A DNA stretch of 64,000 nucleotides from Diphasiastrum complanatum (lineage: Eukaryota; Streptophyta; Lycopodiopsida; Lycopodiales; Lycopodiaceae): positions 52,506,294 through 52,570,293 of the forward strand of contig CM055104.1 in NCBI GenBank assembly GCA_029204225.1. The letters run 5' to 3'. The notes under the pieces are model-generated. The model saw only the letters and a list, made by a program, of their open reading frames with translations, did not search any database and was not told the DNA's origin. This document shows positions 34,133 through 47,478 of this stretch, piece after piece; position 1 is the first letter of the stretch, and each line of letters starts with the position of its first letter. The position numbers and the translations under genes were made by a program.

Positions 34133-35105
34133 ATGGAACCTTCTCAAAATCTGCAACTTGGTCGGTTTTCTGCCAACAGCCACCGAGGTCTAAATTGGTC
34201 CCTTCATGAGATCTTAGTCCTTCTTGATTCTATTAAGCGTGATGATGTAGCTGCAGCAAAAGTTGGTTTTCCCAAGAAATATCAGAGTGCAGAGGAGAGA
34301 TGGGAGAATGTTTCACAATACTGTTCCCAGAGGGATGTCCACAAGTCTGCTCAGCAGTGTCTACGTAAGTGGGAGAAATTAAGCTCGTACTTTAAGAAAA
34401 TCTATGACTACGAGAAGCGTCACTCTACAGGCTTTGACAGTTTTTGGCACTTGTCCAGACATGAAAGAAAACACAGGTCATTGCCTATCTCATTCAATCG
34501 AGATGTTTATGATGCCATGGTGAATAAATTGCACTTCGACCAGGCTACAAATTCAGGAAATTTCTCAACTGAGTTTCCATGTAAGTTTACTGCAGCAAGA
34601 ACCTGATGCAGACACAAAATTCAGGAACCTGATGTTTGTATTATGAAGTTGAAACTCGTAACTCTTTTATGATCTATCACCTATTCTGCATAATAGATAG
34701 TGAGGAAGATCAGGTCAGCTTATAATTTTTTAAAATCTGAAATAAAACTTTTGTTTCATGACAGATATGGGAGGAGATCAGGTAAATGGTGAGGCTGAGC
34801 AGTTACCAGAGGATGCTGAGGAAGAATCTGTTTCATTTTCCTCTGAACATCAGCAGAATAATGGAAGAAGTCGAAAGCACGAGCTCAGGTTACCTTCACC
34901 TTCAAAGGATAGGACTGAAAATGAAACAAGAGAATTGTTTGACCGTTTCAAACGGATGGAAAATAAGAGGCAACAAGTTGACAGAGAACGGCTGGCCTGT
35001 GACGAAAAGCGAAATACATCCTTATGCACATCGATTGCTGAGATTGCTACAGCCATAAGAAGCATTGCTCATGCAATCCAATCAAAGAATTCAGTTGACC
35101 TTTGA
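34133..35105 (+). CDS. Trihelix (MYB/SANT-like) transcription factor, ASR3-like
   Basis: Two exons: 34133-34580 and 34765-35105, joined by a 184-bp GT-AG intron (donor CCAT/GTAAGT, acceptor TGACAG/AT). They encode 262 residues. The trihelix domain covers about residues 20-95, with the spaced tryptophans W22, W57 and W80 (NWSLHEILVLLDSIKR, AEERWENVSQYCSQRDV, QQCLRKWEKLSSYFKKI). The following FWHLSRHERKHRSLP and FNRDVYDAMVNKL segments are typical of the plant ASR3/At2g35640-like trihelix group. The C-terminus (FDRFKRMENKRQQVDRERL onward) looks helical and coiled-coil. It is a nuclear DNA-binding regulator by family. I chose the ATG at 34133 because sequence before about 34100 reads as a pyrimidine-rich intron ending TGAAATCAG/GG; the open frame does extend up to 33794. 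An upstream non-coding exon is likely but not located. Confidence 0.85.
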
Positions 35106-38100
35106 TTGCTGCAGGATGTGGAAATGGTTCAATTTCTAGACATTCTCGTTGCTTTAATTTAAAGCATGGCAAGGATTTTGAGTTGAGCACCCTCAAGTTA
35201 AGATTTTGACGAGACTCTGCGTGCTCAGACGACAAAATCAGTTTGTTTGCAGAGTCTTGTAATATCTTAATGCTTTTGTATTCGTTTCCAAGGAGAGGAT
35301 GACGTTGGAACCAAGAAATGCTATTTAATTCGAGTTTGTGATGTGTTGATTAATTTGTCTTTGGAAGTGTTGTGACTGCTGATGTAAGCATGTGCCCTTA
35401 ACCTGATTAGAGGCAATATTTCATCCAAGGCTGGAGTTTAAACTTGTAACACATGACTTCAGCTACAGTTTTCTTTTCCTTTTTGTTTGAGATATAAATT
35501 CCAAAAAGTGCTGTTTTTGGTTGAAACATGGTTATACGAGTCTGTGAGGGCCCATGTTTGTGGGTATTACTTCCTTGGGGAAATGTTGCATTTGATTCAA
35601 CATAAGGCGTGAATGTGGTTGCTGGGATGTTAATTGTTATTGCAGGCTATAGAGGAGAGCTTCAGCATAGTGATGTTGTCCAGCAACAAGATCCTCATGT
35701 CAGAAAGCTTGCTTGTCTGAAGGGGCAGTTGATGGGTTGTAAAGTCCTGTCTTTCTTCTAGCAATCTCTTTCTTGTACTGCGTGGTTCTCTCCATTGCAA
35801 TATAGGAAGGTTTCTTCAGACTTCAAAGACAATCATAGCTGGAGTGCAAGTAGAGACATAAGTACTGATTACTAGCTGCATCGTCACTATCAAAACTAGG
35901 AATTAAAACATCCAGTATAGACACATCAGAAGTGGTAAAGGCTGATGGTGTCTACCAGTGGAGTCCACAAGTTAGGGAAGGAGAGCATGCTTTGAAATAC
36001 TTGAGTGCAAAGTTGTTTAATTAAACTACAAACAATAGAAGAAGCTGTGGAAGACAAGTTTGTGAGGTAAAAGACAACTTGCAGCGGTGAATGGCTTCTT
36101 GTCCTGTGGTTAACTTTATTCAAAATAATCTCATAAAAAATGAAACAATGGTATTAGGTTGGGAGACCGGTGCTTGATGGCAAGGGACGTGTACTGATGT
36201 GTCATTCCAAGTGCTTATGTTGATGAAATGAGTTTCAGTCCATGGATAATGGAAGTAGACTTTTTGTACATATATAGGAAGACGTTGAAGGTTGGATCCT
36301 AGTATTCAGTTAATGTGCACCCAACAAATCATTTTGCAATAGTTTCCAGTCTATCAATTCTTGATTTTCTTTTCTGAACATCCCAAATGTTGCCATGTAA
36401 CCACCTTCCATGACAACAAGAACCAACCTCAACGCATAATGTTGAGTTGAATAACCATCTGCATGTCCATACCAGAACTTTACATTACCAGTAAGTTGAC
36501 AATGGTAAAAGTTCCCATCTATCAAATAAATGTAGGGAAATACCAAACAATACAATAGATTGACCCAATCAAGTTTGATGATTGGTCTATCATATAATTA
36601 TGTCGTGTCCTTGATGGATCAAACTAAACCTATTGTTTGAGACAAAAATACAAACCATGGATGACTAGGATGAACTAATTGGGGGGTTGGTCGGATAGAT
36701 GTCCTTACATAATTGAGATGCTATGATTATGTGAAAAAAGATTGATGCATAATTGTGTATCGAATCTAGTAGATATGCATTAGTGGTTGGATGACATGGT
36801 GTGAAATGACTATTGCCTTGTAAGGGGTGGTGAATGTGTGTGGGAATGAATGAGCAAATGGATGATTGGACGTACGAGTCAAAATTAACGGATAAAGAAT
36901 TGGATCGCTTGGAGGTCAAGTGGTACGGGTAGACCGATGTATGCCTAGGCAAGTGGGTGACTATATCTTATACTATCATATGTGGTTGTTGATTATATAG
37001 TCTAAGTTTGCTTCTTAATTGTAACTCGTCATAGTGATTATTTTACTTTCTCTTGCAGGTGTGGCAATGGTTGCAAGTTACCTTCACTTGATATGCCAGA
37101 AACAACACCTAGATCGTGCGTCACATGACATAACAATTAGATTGAATGATGTGGATAATCATGTACAATTGCAAATGGGAGCAATGCAATCTCACTAAAG
37201 ATAATATGTTTTTTATTAATAAAATATATATCTATGGAAGGGATATTGTAAGATCCAGCTTTCAGATGGAGTAGTACAAATTCGTGTAATCTTCAAGTAT
37301 TTTCATGAGATTTCACAAATATGGATGAAAATGTTCGATGGTCCAGTCACTATCCAAGTTTTCATGAATTGAAATCTTATAATGTGGATCATGCATCCAA
37401 TAAGTATAGATGATTGTATGGATGTTATTAAGATGGATGCCACATAATTGTGATATGGATTAACAATTGTTGACGTTTATTGACACATATAGTTCTCACA
37501 CAAAATCCCTCATGACAAAGGTTTTTACTATGGATGCAAGTAAGATCACTTGTATTCACAACATTGAATCAGATTCATCTACATTTAAATGAAAAGGCAT
37601 TTACTCACCAGAACACACCCAATGACATTCACTTTTTCTTTGTGAACCCAAATCTCATCTACTTTTCATCTCATCCACCCATATCACCAAGATCCTTGTA
37701 CATTTGATGTTCAAGAGAAACTTACAATAGATCTTTTATAGTACTTCAAGAAATAAATAAATCCCTGCTTTTGAAGGGTGACACTTAGATCTTTTATAGA
37801 ATTTGAAGAAATAAATAAATCCCTGCTCTTGAAGGGTGACACTAAGTGTACCTATTTAAGATGATGTACCCATAATTGTTAGAAATATTTGATAATCATG
37901 TCGAATAAATATTCGACAGTGATGCAAATGTATAAAATGCAAAAACACTATCAGACATACATAAGTATATGATTGAGATACAATGAATTATCATTCGAAT
38001 TTTTTTTCGGAATCAAGGAATGAACAACAATAACTCAATATGCTTGGATCTTTGAACTATTGCAAGTAGGATGCAACAAACTATAATAATAGAAAATTAG

Positions 38101-38340
38101 AATAAGATGAATGTAAGCGTATGTGATATGTTTATTGGAAATTCGAGTAACAGAAATGGAACACTTTCACTATTATGCTCCGATAAGGTAAAGGAAATAG
38201 CTTCACTTATTCGGCTATGTAAATTGCTCATACACAAATTGTAATATTAATAGCTTATTGCAAATCATCTTAACTTGTCAACTAAATAACTAATCAATTC
38301 ATAGAGAGAAGAACGAAGTTTGAACACTGTACCTCTTAGA
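35106..38340. other. Trihelix 3' UTR and intergenic DNA
   Basis: The first few hundred bases are the likely 3' UTR. Beyond that I see no gene. Coding-like scraps occur near 35645-35760 (after a TTATTGCAG) and on minus at 36310-36555 (SYIYLIDG-like peptide ending LLQNDLLGAH), but neither has a recognised domain. A 58-bp tandem duplication at 37727-37842 is listed separately. Confidence 0.4.
37727..37842 (+). repeat. 58-bp tandem duplication
   Basis: Two adjacent copies of a unit containing TAGATCTTTTATAG, AAGAAATAAATAAATCCCTG and TTGAAGGGTGACACT, with only a few differences, so the duplication is fairly young. Confidence 0.9.
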
Positions 38341-38878
38341 AGATTAAATTGTCAAAGGTTTCCACCAAGGAGATTTATTGATGAAGCCTATTGCAATCTC
38401 AAGGAGCAGCCAACCATTGTAAAAGAAACAATATTTGTCCGAATGCAGAGCCTTGGAATTAGCAACAAATAAACAATATCAATCTTTTATCAAGAATCAA
38501 ACGTGGATTGTCACAAATATGTCCACTAGTAAAAATATTGTAGGGTGCAAATGGATTTTCAGAATTAAGTATAAACTTGATGAGAAGTTGACAGATGGAA
38601 AGCTCGACTGGTTGCTCAGATTTCTAATATTGAATTTATAGAGACTTTTAATTTCCTAGTCAAGCTTACTTTCATTAGACTTCTTTTAGCATTTGCAGTT
38701 GCAACATATATTGAAGTTCATTAAATGGATGTTCAAACAACATTTCAAAGTGGTGTTATTGAAGAAGACGTATACATGTTCAAAAGGTCATGAACTTAAA
38801 GGCAAAAAGCATCAAGTATGCAAACTTCATAAAGCCTTTATGGGCTTAATCAGTCACCATAGGCATGGTTTCAAAGGA

Positions 38879-38880
<2 letters not shown>
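38341..38880 (+). mobile_element. Copia RT piece, plus strand
   Basis: The plus strand reads the RT start (CRALELATNKQYQSFIKNQT, then VGCKWIFRIKYKLDE) at 38435-38600, followed by weaker RT sequence up to the TA repeat. It is broken in several places. Confidence 0.75.

Positions 38881-38956
<76 letters not shown>
38881..38956. repeat. (TA)38 microsatellite
   Basis: A pure TA run of 76 bp. It separates plus-strand copia RT sequence from minus-strand copia RNase H sequence. It is fully palindromic and able to form cruciform DNA. Confidence 0.98.
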
Positions 38957-38958
<2 letters not shown>

Positions 38959-39059
38959 GTAGTTTATACCTAGTTTAGTTGAATCGTTTGGATGTATGCC
39001 CTCCATTTTTTTTTTCTTCAGAAAAAAAATCGATAGTTATTTGCAAAAACTTAAAGCCA

Positions 39060-39300
39060 AAGAATTCAAGCATACCTTGTTGGAAAAATGACCCTTTCTT
39101 TAACTATGTGGTTTTCAAACTCAAAGTATTCTTGTTTGATATGTGTGAGAACAACGTGATGATTGTTTGAATACATCTTCATGATGGAGGGTTCTCGATG
39201 TGGTATACCAATCCCTTCTAATATCATCTTCAACCATACTAGCTCGTTCGCCACCTTTGAAGGTGCTATGTACTCTGCTATGCATATTGATTAGTATGGT
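39060..39300 (-). mobile_element. Copia RNase H piece, minus strand
   Basis: The minus strand encodes VANELVWLKMILEGIGIPHR and related sequence, the C-terminal part of copia RNase H. It is opposite to the RT piece at 38.4 kb. It is a fragment. Confidence 0.7.
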
Positions 39301-39918
39301 GGCCCTAACAAAATCACCCAATTAGAACTTGATGTTAGGAAGTACTTTGCCAACAAGTACATCTTATTTTATGGTTGTGCTATTTCCCAAAGATGTAGGT
39401 TAAACACTCATGCCTTCACCATGCTTTTCCATTCACTCTTTCATATTTCTACTTTATGAGTTTTCCTCTCATCCTATTGCTAGAAATCCCACTTTCTACA
39501 TCTGTAATGATTCCTTGCTCAAGACTCTTATTCTTTAAAACAATATTCATCAAGCCTTCCCCATGAAGGTCACTCCCTCTATTATGGGCTTGCTATTGGA
39601 AAAGACCTTGTCTTTCAAGAGGGTTGTGATGTATTGTGTCCCATAAATATTATTGAAGCTCCCATCAATAGTTTAAACAATATTTACATTGAAAGGGAGG
39701 CCACTTGCACCCATGACCTCCACCAATGATTCAAAGAAAATGCCCAAGTTGACTCTTTTGTTTCTTCCCCCCAGCTTGATAAGCTGCTCCGCAGCTCGTG
39801 TAGGATTGGAGAGAAGACTCGTGCTGTGGTTGGAAGATAGAAGACAGGCAAACAAGCAAACACACAACACGGAGGTGAAAAAACAAAAGGAGAAGAAGGT
39901 AGGTAAAAAATGCTTAAA
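39301..39918 (-). mobile_element. Leader region of a minus-strand gypsy (element E)
   Basis: Below the primer site at 39919-39936 the minus strand gives a leader with an open frame (RAAEQLIKLGGRNKRVNLGI). I recognise no Gag domain. The lower part, 39301-39660, has only short frames and is not identified. Confidence 0.4.
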
Positions 39919-39936
39919 AAGCGGCAATGGCGCCAA
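39919..39936 (-). other. Primer binding site (tRNA-Asp type) of element E
   Basis: The minus strand reads TTGGCGCCATTGCCGC directly after the LTR end TTCCAACA. It is close to the Athila/Tat primer site and confirms that LTRs of this family end at that point. Confidence 0.85.
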
Positions 39937-40630
39937 TGTTGGAAGTAAATCTGATTTTTGAATGTTTGGCTAGATCTACTCACGATGTGGTGTAGTATAG
40001 AGAGGATCGTCCACTTTCTAAGTTTCTACCAAGCTTCAAACGGAGTGCGAAAATAGAAAACAATGATGAAAGCACTAAGGCTTACCCAACTAGTGCTCGA
40101 AAATAGAAATGAAACTAACTAGGATGACAAAATACAAAACCTTACTAAGGCTTACCCAACTAGCAAGGTGATTAAACTAAATCCTAGATTAACACTCAAA
40201 GGAAATTAGAATGGAAGATTGCGTCTAACTGATAATCAATCAACAAAATACATGCCACAATACAAACCAATGAGAAGGAGGCAAGAGGAGGCCCGAGCAC
40301 CTTCCCTCAAGCTATGCACCTTCCCAAAGGGAACACAAATGAAATAGAGAGATAATATAAAAAATAGAGAACTTGATAACTTAATCTCAAACTCCTTTTA
40401 TGGCAAGGAGGGTCTTCCATAAGTATCCACTAACTTATGGGACTAATCTATTTCTAGCCTTTCTAGGGCTTCTAACTTAGGATTTAGAGCTTCAAAGTTT
40501 CTTAATTTAGGAAAACTTAAGACAAAATATTTCTAATCTTAAGTTTCCTAAGTTTAAGTTCTAAATCTAAGTTTAAGCTATTTTATTATTTTTTAAGCTG
40601 CTACTCATGGGCTTTCAAACACATGCCATG
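39937..40630 (-). mobile_element. Partial LTR of element E (same family as elements B and C)
   Basis: It starts TGTTGGAAG and runs parallel to 14625-15320, then stops at ACACATGCCATG, where plus-strand gag of element C begins. Orientation is minus, with a primer site on its low side, so it is the 5' LTR of a minus-strand copy and not the normal 5' LTR of element C. Confidence 0.85.
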
Positions 40631-42640
40631 CCGGTACGATTTCTCCAAGACTTTGATAATGCATGTCATTTTTATGGAGATACCTCAGAAACTGAAAAGC
40701 TTTACCTATTCCCCATGGTACTCTATGGAACAGCCAAGGCGTGGTATCTTAATCTCGAAGCTCCTGATCTTGCTTCTTGGACCACCCTCAAGGATGCTCT
40801 CATCAAGTGTTTCAAACCATCCAAACTGACTCAGAGCCCATTCATCCAAATTACCCATATCAAGATGCGTCACAAAGAGTCTATTCAAAACTTTATTGAG
40901 CGCTTTAAACGTCTCAAAGTAGATTCTATTGATGAAAATATCACTGAACGTATGGCCATAAAACTGTTCTTGGTTATATTGCCTAAAAACATCCGCCGTG
41001 AACTCAAACCAGTTGACCTTTGTGATCAACTTAAAGATGTGATGACTTTGACCATCGTGAAAAGAAATCTAAGAATCCGGACCATCCTAATCACCCGAAG
41101 TTTGACAATGTTGCCCAATCTTCTGAACTTTTGCATCAAATGGAAACCTTGCAAACAGCTCAACAATCTCATATGGATAAGCTCACTGCCTTCCAAACCG
41201 CCATGAAACAGATTGCTGAAAATTTCTTTCCAACAAGAGAAAATGTCTGGTGTCTAATCTGCTCACATCATCATATTGCTAATAAATGCCCACAGTTGCG
41301 AAACCATTTTCCAGCAGCAACCAGACCCACCATCTATCGAGCATACCGCCCCTACCCTCCACAACAACTTGTGCCATGACCAGGGGTCTACCAACCACGA
41401 CCAACTGCACCAAATCAGTACCAACCACCACGTCAACAGTTTGTCGTTAATCAACCTACCCCACAACAAGCTGTCCATTATCTTGATCCGAATACCGATC
41501 CGAGAACCTACTATGTGGAAGACAATACTCAACCGCAATACTTTATTGAAACAATTGTTTATTATACATATGACTCTAATGCTCAAGTAGTGGATCCCAA
41601 TGCCCAAGCTTACAATCCAAACCAAGCTGTCTTTGTCACGCATCAACTCCCGTAATACGAGAATGTTTTATCTTTGCAGTTAAGCATCATAGTATTTGTT
41701 GCCCAGATAAACTCCGTTTTCCTCTAGCTTGTGAAAACTGTGGTATTGAACATCACCTGAAGGACTGCACATCCTGATCCAAAAACCTGCTGCTCCTGTC
41801 TGTTCAGTGCAAGTAGAAACTTTACTAGCTGAAGCTCATCCTGTTTGGGTCTTGACTCGGGCACAAACCCAATGCCAAGCCCCTACACTTGCACCCAACA
41901 AAACTCAGTAGCAGGCTGTCCCTCCAAGTGAAGACAACATCAAAATCCCAGCTACCCATCACCAATCACGTGAAGTTTTAGCGATTTTCGATGGTGGCTC
42001 CGGTGTCAATATCATTTCCACATCTCTCATGCTAGAATGGAATCTGAGAGACAAGCTTGCCAAACCCACTTGTCAGCTTAGGATGGATGATCAAAGTGTG
42101 GTCCAACCTATCGGTTTCCTTCCACAAGTGCTAATCAAAGAGGTCTAAAGTTTTCTGTAGATCTAGTAGTACTTGATATTTCCACTAATGCCTACTCATA
42201 TGAATTACTACTTGGTCGTCTGTGGCTCACCAATGCAAGAGTCATTCATGATTGGAGCAAAGGCTGAGTCACTTTTGGAAATCGTGACAGTTTGGTCACC
42301 ATTGATTCAACGGACAAATGCACACATCCATGACAAAGGGTCCTCGACCACCAACTCAGTGTTTGAACCATACCAGTCCAGCCATGAAAAAAGTCATTAT
42401 ATTAAATCTACTGATATCATAAACTGGAGTGTGAATGCCAATTACTGTGCTTAGCATCGGGATGATTGTACCTCTCCACTCCCGATCGATCACAACCAAT
42501 TACCTGATCTTGATACACCTATCATCAATATCAATTTTATTGATATCCTTTCACACAATGATGAGTTACTAGATGTTGCATGCCTACCTACTAATGAATC
42601 AAAAGATTTATTCGTCGATGACAAGAAAAGAGTTGTCGAC
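40631..42640 (+). mobile_element. Gypsy element C: gag and protease, plus strand
   Basis: Gag (VRFLQDFDNACHFYGDTSET, then FIQITHIKMRHKESI) is followed by a zinc-knuckle-like CLICSHHHIANKCPQL near 41250-41300, a P/Q-rich linker, and a protease region at about 41970-42330 (MLEWNLRDKLAKPT, then YELLLG-like sequence). It closely matches the minus-strand part of element B at 20172-22634. It is broken in several places. Its RT and integrase are at 50.2-52.2 kb, past a copia insertion. Confidence 0.9.
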
Positions 42641-43655
42641 TGAATCAGAAACTCAACAAACGAAATTTTGAAATTTTGAAAGAAGGCTTGGTGTTTGTAG
42701 TCAATGTGCATTCAATCACACACCGTTTGACAAACGGATTGAAGCAACACACTTCTAGCAGTAGGGCAATCTTAGAGGAAGAGGATTGGCCTATCAGAGA
42801 ACTGTGAATAGGAAGCCAAGATCAGTTTCCAGAGAAAAGCCCTGGCCTAGGGTTTGAAAGCTTAAAAACGTGGATTTCTCTCTATACTCAACATTTTTTG
42901 TTGTTGTAAAAGTTGGAAGGAGGACGCCCTGCTTAGTTTAATTAGATCTGAAGTGGTCGTGGACAGCCACATTGAATCAGAGGAACCATAAGCAATTTAT
43001 GAGGGCAGCCATACCCAAGCTTGGAGGAAAATGTTCATGGAGAAGGGCGAATAGCTCGCGCGCAACCAGTGTCAGGAAAACCATCGCGTCTCTAGGGCGC
43101 TAACGGTTGGTGGAGGAGGATCAAATGCATAGATCAAATACGGACTGCTAGATAAAGGTTGGGGAGCCTTCCTTCCATGAGAAACTTCATTAGAAGGGGC
43201 TGAAAGGCTTTTAACCATTCAATTTCATTAAAAATCTTCATATTGAAAGTTGAGTTGGGTCCAATTTTATTGAAGGTTGAAGTCTCTTCAAATTGAAGAA
43301 ATAGTTCAAAAAGTGAAAAAGCCCTTAAATTCACCTCCTTTATCCGTTTGACCCAAACGATGGGCTACAGATTCCAAACAAAGGCCACCCAAACTGTACC
43401 TGCAAGTATGATAAAGCAAAACAAAGTGATTGTAGCGGAGAAAGTGTTCGGAGTGCACCAAAAGTGATTTCACCATTCCATTGGGCACGTAGTTGGGAGT
43501 TGACGACTGAGTGCATTTCGGAAGGCGACGCCGATTTGGCTTTCAATTTGGTGGAAAAGCGACGAGTGGCCTGGTAAGGAAAAAAGTGCAGGTCATTATT
43601 TTCGACTTCTGACATCACAGTTGGCCTCGACATACTGCTTTTAGCCTATGACAAA
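42641..43655. other. Unassigned stretch between gypsy protease and copia gag
   Basis: About 1 kb with no recognised domain. It might hold the 5' LTR and leader of the copia that follows, but I see no tRNA-Met primer site before the gag start at about 43680. Confidence 0.4.
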
Positions 43656-44502
43656 AGTTTCAAACAGTTTTGCAATGAACATGGGAGAGTCCATTTTGAG
43701 TGAAAGTAGCAAATTGGACGGGATTTCCAACTATGCTATGTGGAAACTCAAAATGAAAAATATATATTGATGGAGAAAGACATGTGGGAAGTCGTAAGTG
43801 ATGAGAGAAGGCCGCCAAATGAAGTGGATATCAAAGTGTTCGACAAAAAGATGAGGAAATCTTTGACCTTCATTAACTTGTCAGTGAAGAATCACATCAT
43901 TACCCACATTTGTGATGTAGTTACATCCAGACAGACATGGGATGTGCTAAAGGAGCAGTTCGAGACGTCAAATCCGTCAAGAATCATGTTTCTGAACACA
44001 AAACTGAATAGTGCCCGCATGGAACAAGGAGGGCACATTCAGACTTATATGACCAAGATTAAGACAATGAGGGATGAACTGCATTCTGTTGGTGAACGCA
44101 TACATGATGTGGAGCTGGTGCACAATGTATTATGCGGCATTGCAGAACCCTATCAGATGTTTGTGAGCGGAATAGCATCAAGAGAAAGATTGCCAACCTT
44201 TGACGAGCTCATGGGAATCCTGATGCAGGAAGAGCAATGACGAGAAATGGTGAAAGCAAGACGTCAAAATACTGACGATCAGGCACTCGCGACACACCAA
44301 AAACAAGGCAAGGGCAAGAAGAAGTCTAAACAGCAATTTGCCAAGACTCAAGAGGATGAGGGATCTTCCAGTAAGACCAAGAAGAAAGGCAAGTGCTTCC
44401 ATTGTGGTAAAAAGAGCCATTGGAAGAGTAAATGTCACAAATTCCTGACGGAACAAGGCAAGGAAAAACCAAAGCAAGCAGGTAACAAGGCAAAAACCAA
44501 AG
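43656..44502 (+). mobile_element. Copia gag, plus strand (outer copia)
   Basis: Gag of a copia element: KLDGISNYAMWKLKMKN, a UBN2-like domain through 44240 (HIQTYMTKIKTMRDELHSVG), and the zinc knuckle CFHCGKKSHWKSKCHKF at about 44395-44445. The sequence continues after a solo LTR insertion as protease at 45280-45415. It is broken in at least a few places. Confidence 0.9.
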
Positions 44503-45274
<772 letters not shown>

Positions 45275-45415
45275 CAAAGCAAGCGGGTAACCTTGTCGAT
45301 GAGGGTGAGATTGAAGACTCTAGCATCTTCATGTCTGCATTGTCATCTAACCAAGATGATTAAGCATGGTATATTGACTCAAGACACATGACAGGTAACA
45401 AGAATTGGTTCAATA
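45275..45415 (+). mobile_element. Copia protease start, plus strand (outer copia)
   Basis: The plus strand reads GNLVDEGEIEDSSIFMSAL then AWYIDS and HMTGNKNWFNSL, the copia protease region that follows the gag at 43.7-44.5 kb. A minus-strand copia begins directly after. Confidence 0.8.
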
Positions 45416-47058
45416 GCTTGAAAGTCTCTCTCTATGTTGTTTTCCCAAAATGCAACCCTCACAAATTTTTCCTTCAAAAGAGATATCAAGCAATCCAACA
45501 ACTAGATTACCTCTTTTAAAAATTTGCAAGCTTTGAGCACTAATATGACCAAACCTTTGATGCCAAAGATCACTTCGACTATCAACAGTGCTTACCATAG
45601 CTTGAGTAAAAGATCTCACATTCAATTTGTAGAGTCGATTCCCGTTGACTCTAGCTCCTGTAGCAATCACTTTGTAGTGATTCTTAATGTCTTTGACAAG
45701 ACATTTGTCACTGTCAAACTCAACCTTGAGTTGTTGATCAGCCATCGTCCCAACAGATAGTAGATTGTTAGCTAAGCCAGGTACATATTGCACATTGCTT
45801 ATCTGCATTATCTTCCCGCTGGCTAACTTCACTGGTACCACTCCAACTCCTTTAATAGATAGCAATTTGCCATCAGCTTGTCCAACTTCACTACCATTGT
45901 CAGTTTCCTTGAGTTCTGAAAGCCACTCTTTTTTTGAAGTCATGTGCTTGGATGCACCACTATCAATGTACCAAGTATCCTTGGCTTCATCACTTGTCAT
46001 TAATGCTGTAATGAACAATTTTGAACTCTCACCAATATCATCTTCATATTGATGTTGATCACTATAATTGTCTTCATAATAATAGTCATTAAATTGTTGT
46101 TGATCAGTATAATTTCTCGCTTGCCATTTGTCTTTTCTTTGTTCCATTTCCTTCTGTTTCTTGAAGCATTCACGTTCTTAGTGGCCAGGTTTGTTGCAAT
46201 ACCTACAATTTTCAGGTTTATTCACGCTCTTAGTGGCCAGGTTTGATTCCAATTGCCTCGATTTGGACTATCATTGACTTGCTCATGAAATTGTTGAAAT
46301 GATCCCCGGCTTGAGTTTCCTCCTCTCGATTGATACCTTCCACGGCCAGATCCTCCATCTCGTCCTCTAACTGCAAGAGCTTGATCATAGCTCATGTTAC
46401 GATGATTCAAGTTCTCTTGACGTTGCTCTTCTTGCAAAAGCAATCCATTTAGTTCTTCATAGGTTGGAAGATTTTCTCTTGTGGCTATACTCGTCACAAA
46501 TATCTGATGTGATTCACTCAGACTATTCAATGTCAATTGCACGATCTCACGATCTTGTACTCGCTCTCCAACTACTACTAATTGGTCACGGATCTCTTTG
46601 ATCTTCAGTATGTGATCGGCAATAGTTGCACCATCATCCATCCGCAATGTATGCAACTTCGTCCTCAAAAATAGTATTCGAGATGTATTTGTCGTTTCAA
46701 ACAATGCCTTCAATGTATCTCATGCTTCTTTTGGTCCTTTTGAATCTGAAATATAGGGAATAATTGCATCTGTAACTGATAGGTTGATGACATTCTGGGC
46801 TTTTCATTTTCTCCTATCAAATGTCCGCTGATTTTCTTCAATCACTGGTCTTGTCTCTTCACCTGTCACGACCTCCCATAACTCCTTTTCCATCAAAATG
46901 TTCTTCAGTTTGAATTTCCAAACTGCATAGTTGTCGGCACCTTCCAATTTGCTTGACTCATTAAGGACACTCTCACTTGCCATTACTGGATAGATGAGTC
47001 TAGATCACAAAATATCACACCATAGAACTGTAATTTTTTTTTTTCGGTTGGACACCTG

Positions 47059-47226
47059 ATATCGGTATAACGCGCGGGTGCACGACTGCTCGTGATTCTC
47101 TTTAGCTCGTGTGTGTGGATCCGATATTGGTACGGTTATGCAATATCGGTATGACGCGCGGATGTACGACTGCTCAGTATTTTTCCTACCTCTTGCGTGT
47201 CAATCCGATATTGGTATAGAAAAGAT
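47059..47226 (+). repeat. 84-bp tandem duplication in inner copia leader
   Basis: Two copies, each with ATATCGGTAT(A/G)ACGCGCGG and CGACTGCTC near the start and CCGATATTGGTA near the end, offset by 84 bp. Confidence 0.85.
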
Positions 47227-47478
47227 GAAAAGTAGAGGGAATATCAGAACTTTCAGAGGGAATATTCCAGATTTTCCACTTCGGCGCGGCGGCTATGTCG
47301 TCTCCTCTTTGCAAAGATTTCAAAAATGTGTGATCGTTCAAAAGACCGAGATCAAAAATGTGAAAATTATAAAGCCTCCTAACTCTGAATGGCAGTACTA
47401 GATACTGTCTAGTGTGATTTGCGGTACTCCAATCAGACAAATGAGAGATTTCTTGGCAAACCTCTCACACAAATAGCA

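Noticed and set aside
37899-37918. Short palindrome TGTCGAATAAATATTCGACA
   Set aside because: An 8-bp inverted repeat with a 4-base loop in AT-rich DNA is expected by chance; no T run or gene end is nearby.
38693-38962. Open frame ending in repeated IY
   Set aside because: Its tail is the (TA)n tract; the front is worn copia sequence in another frame.
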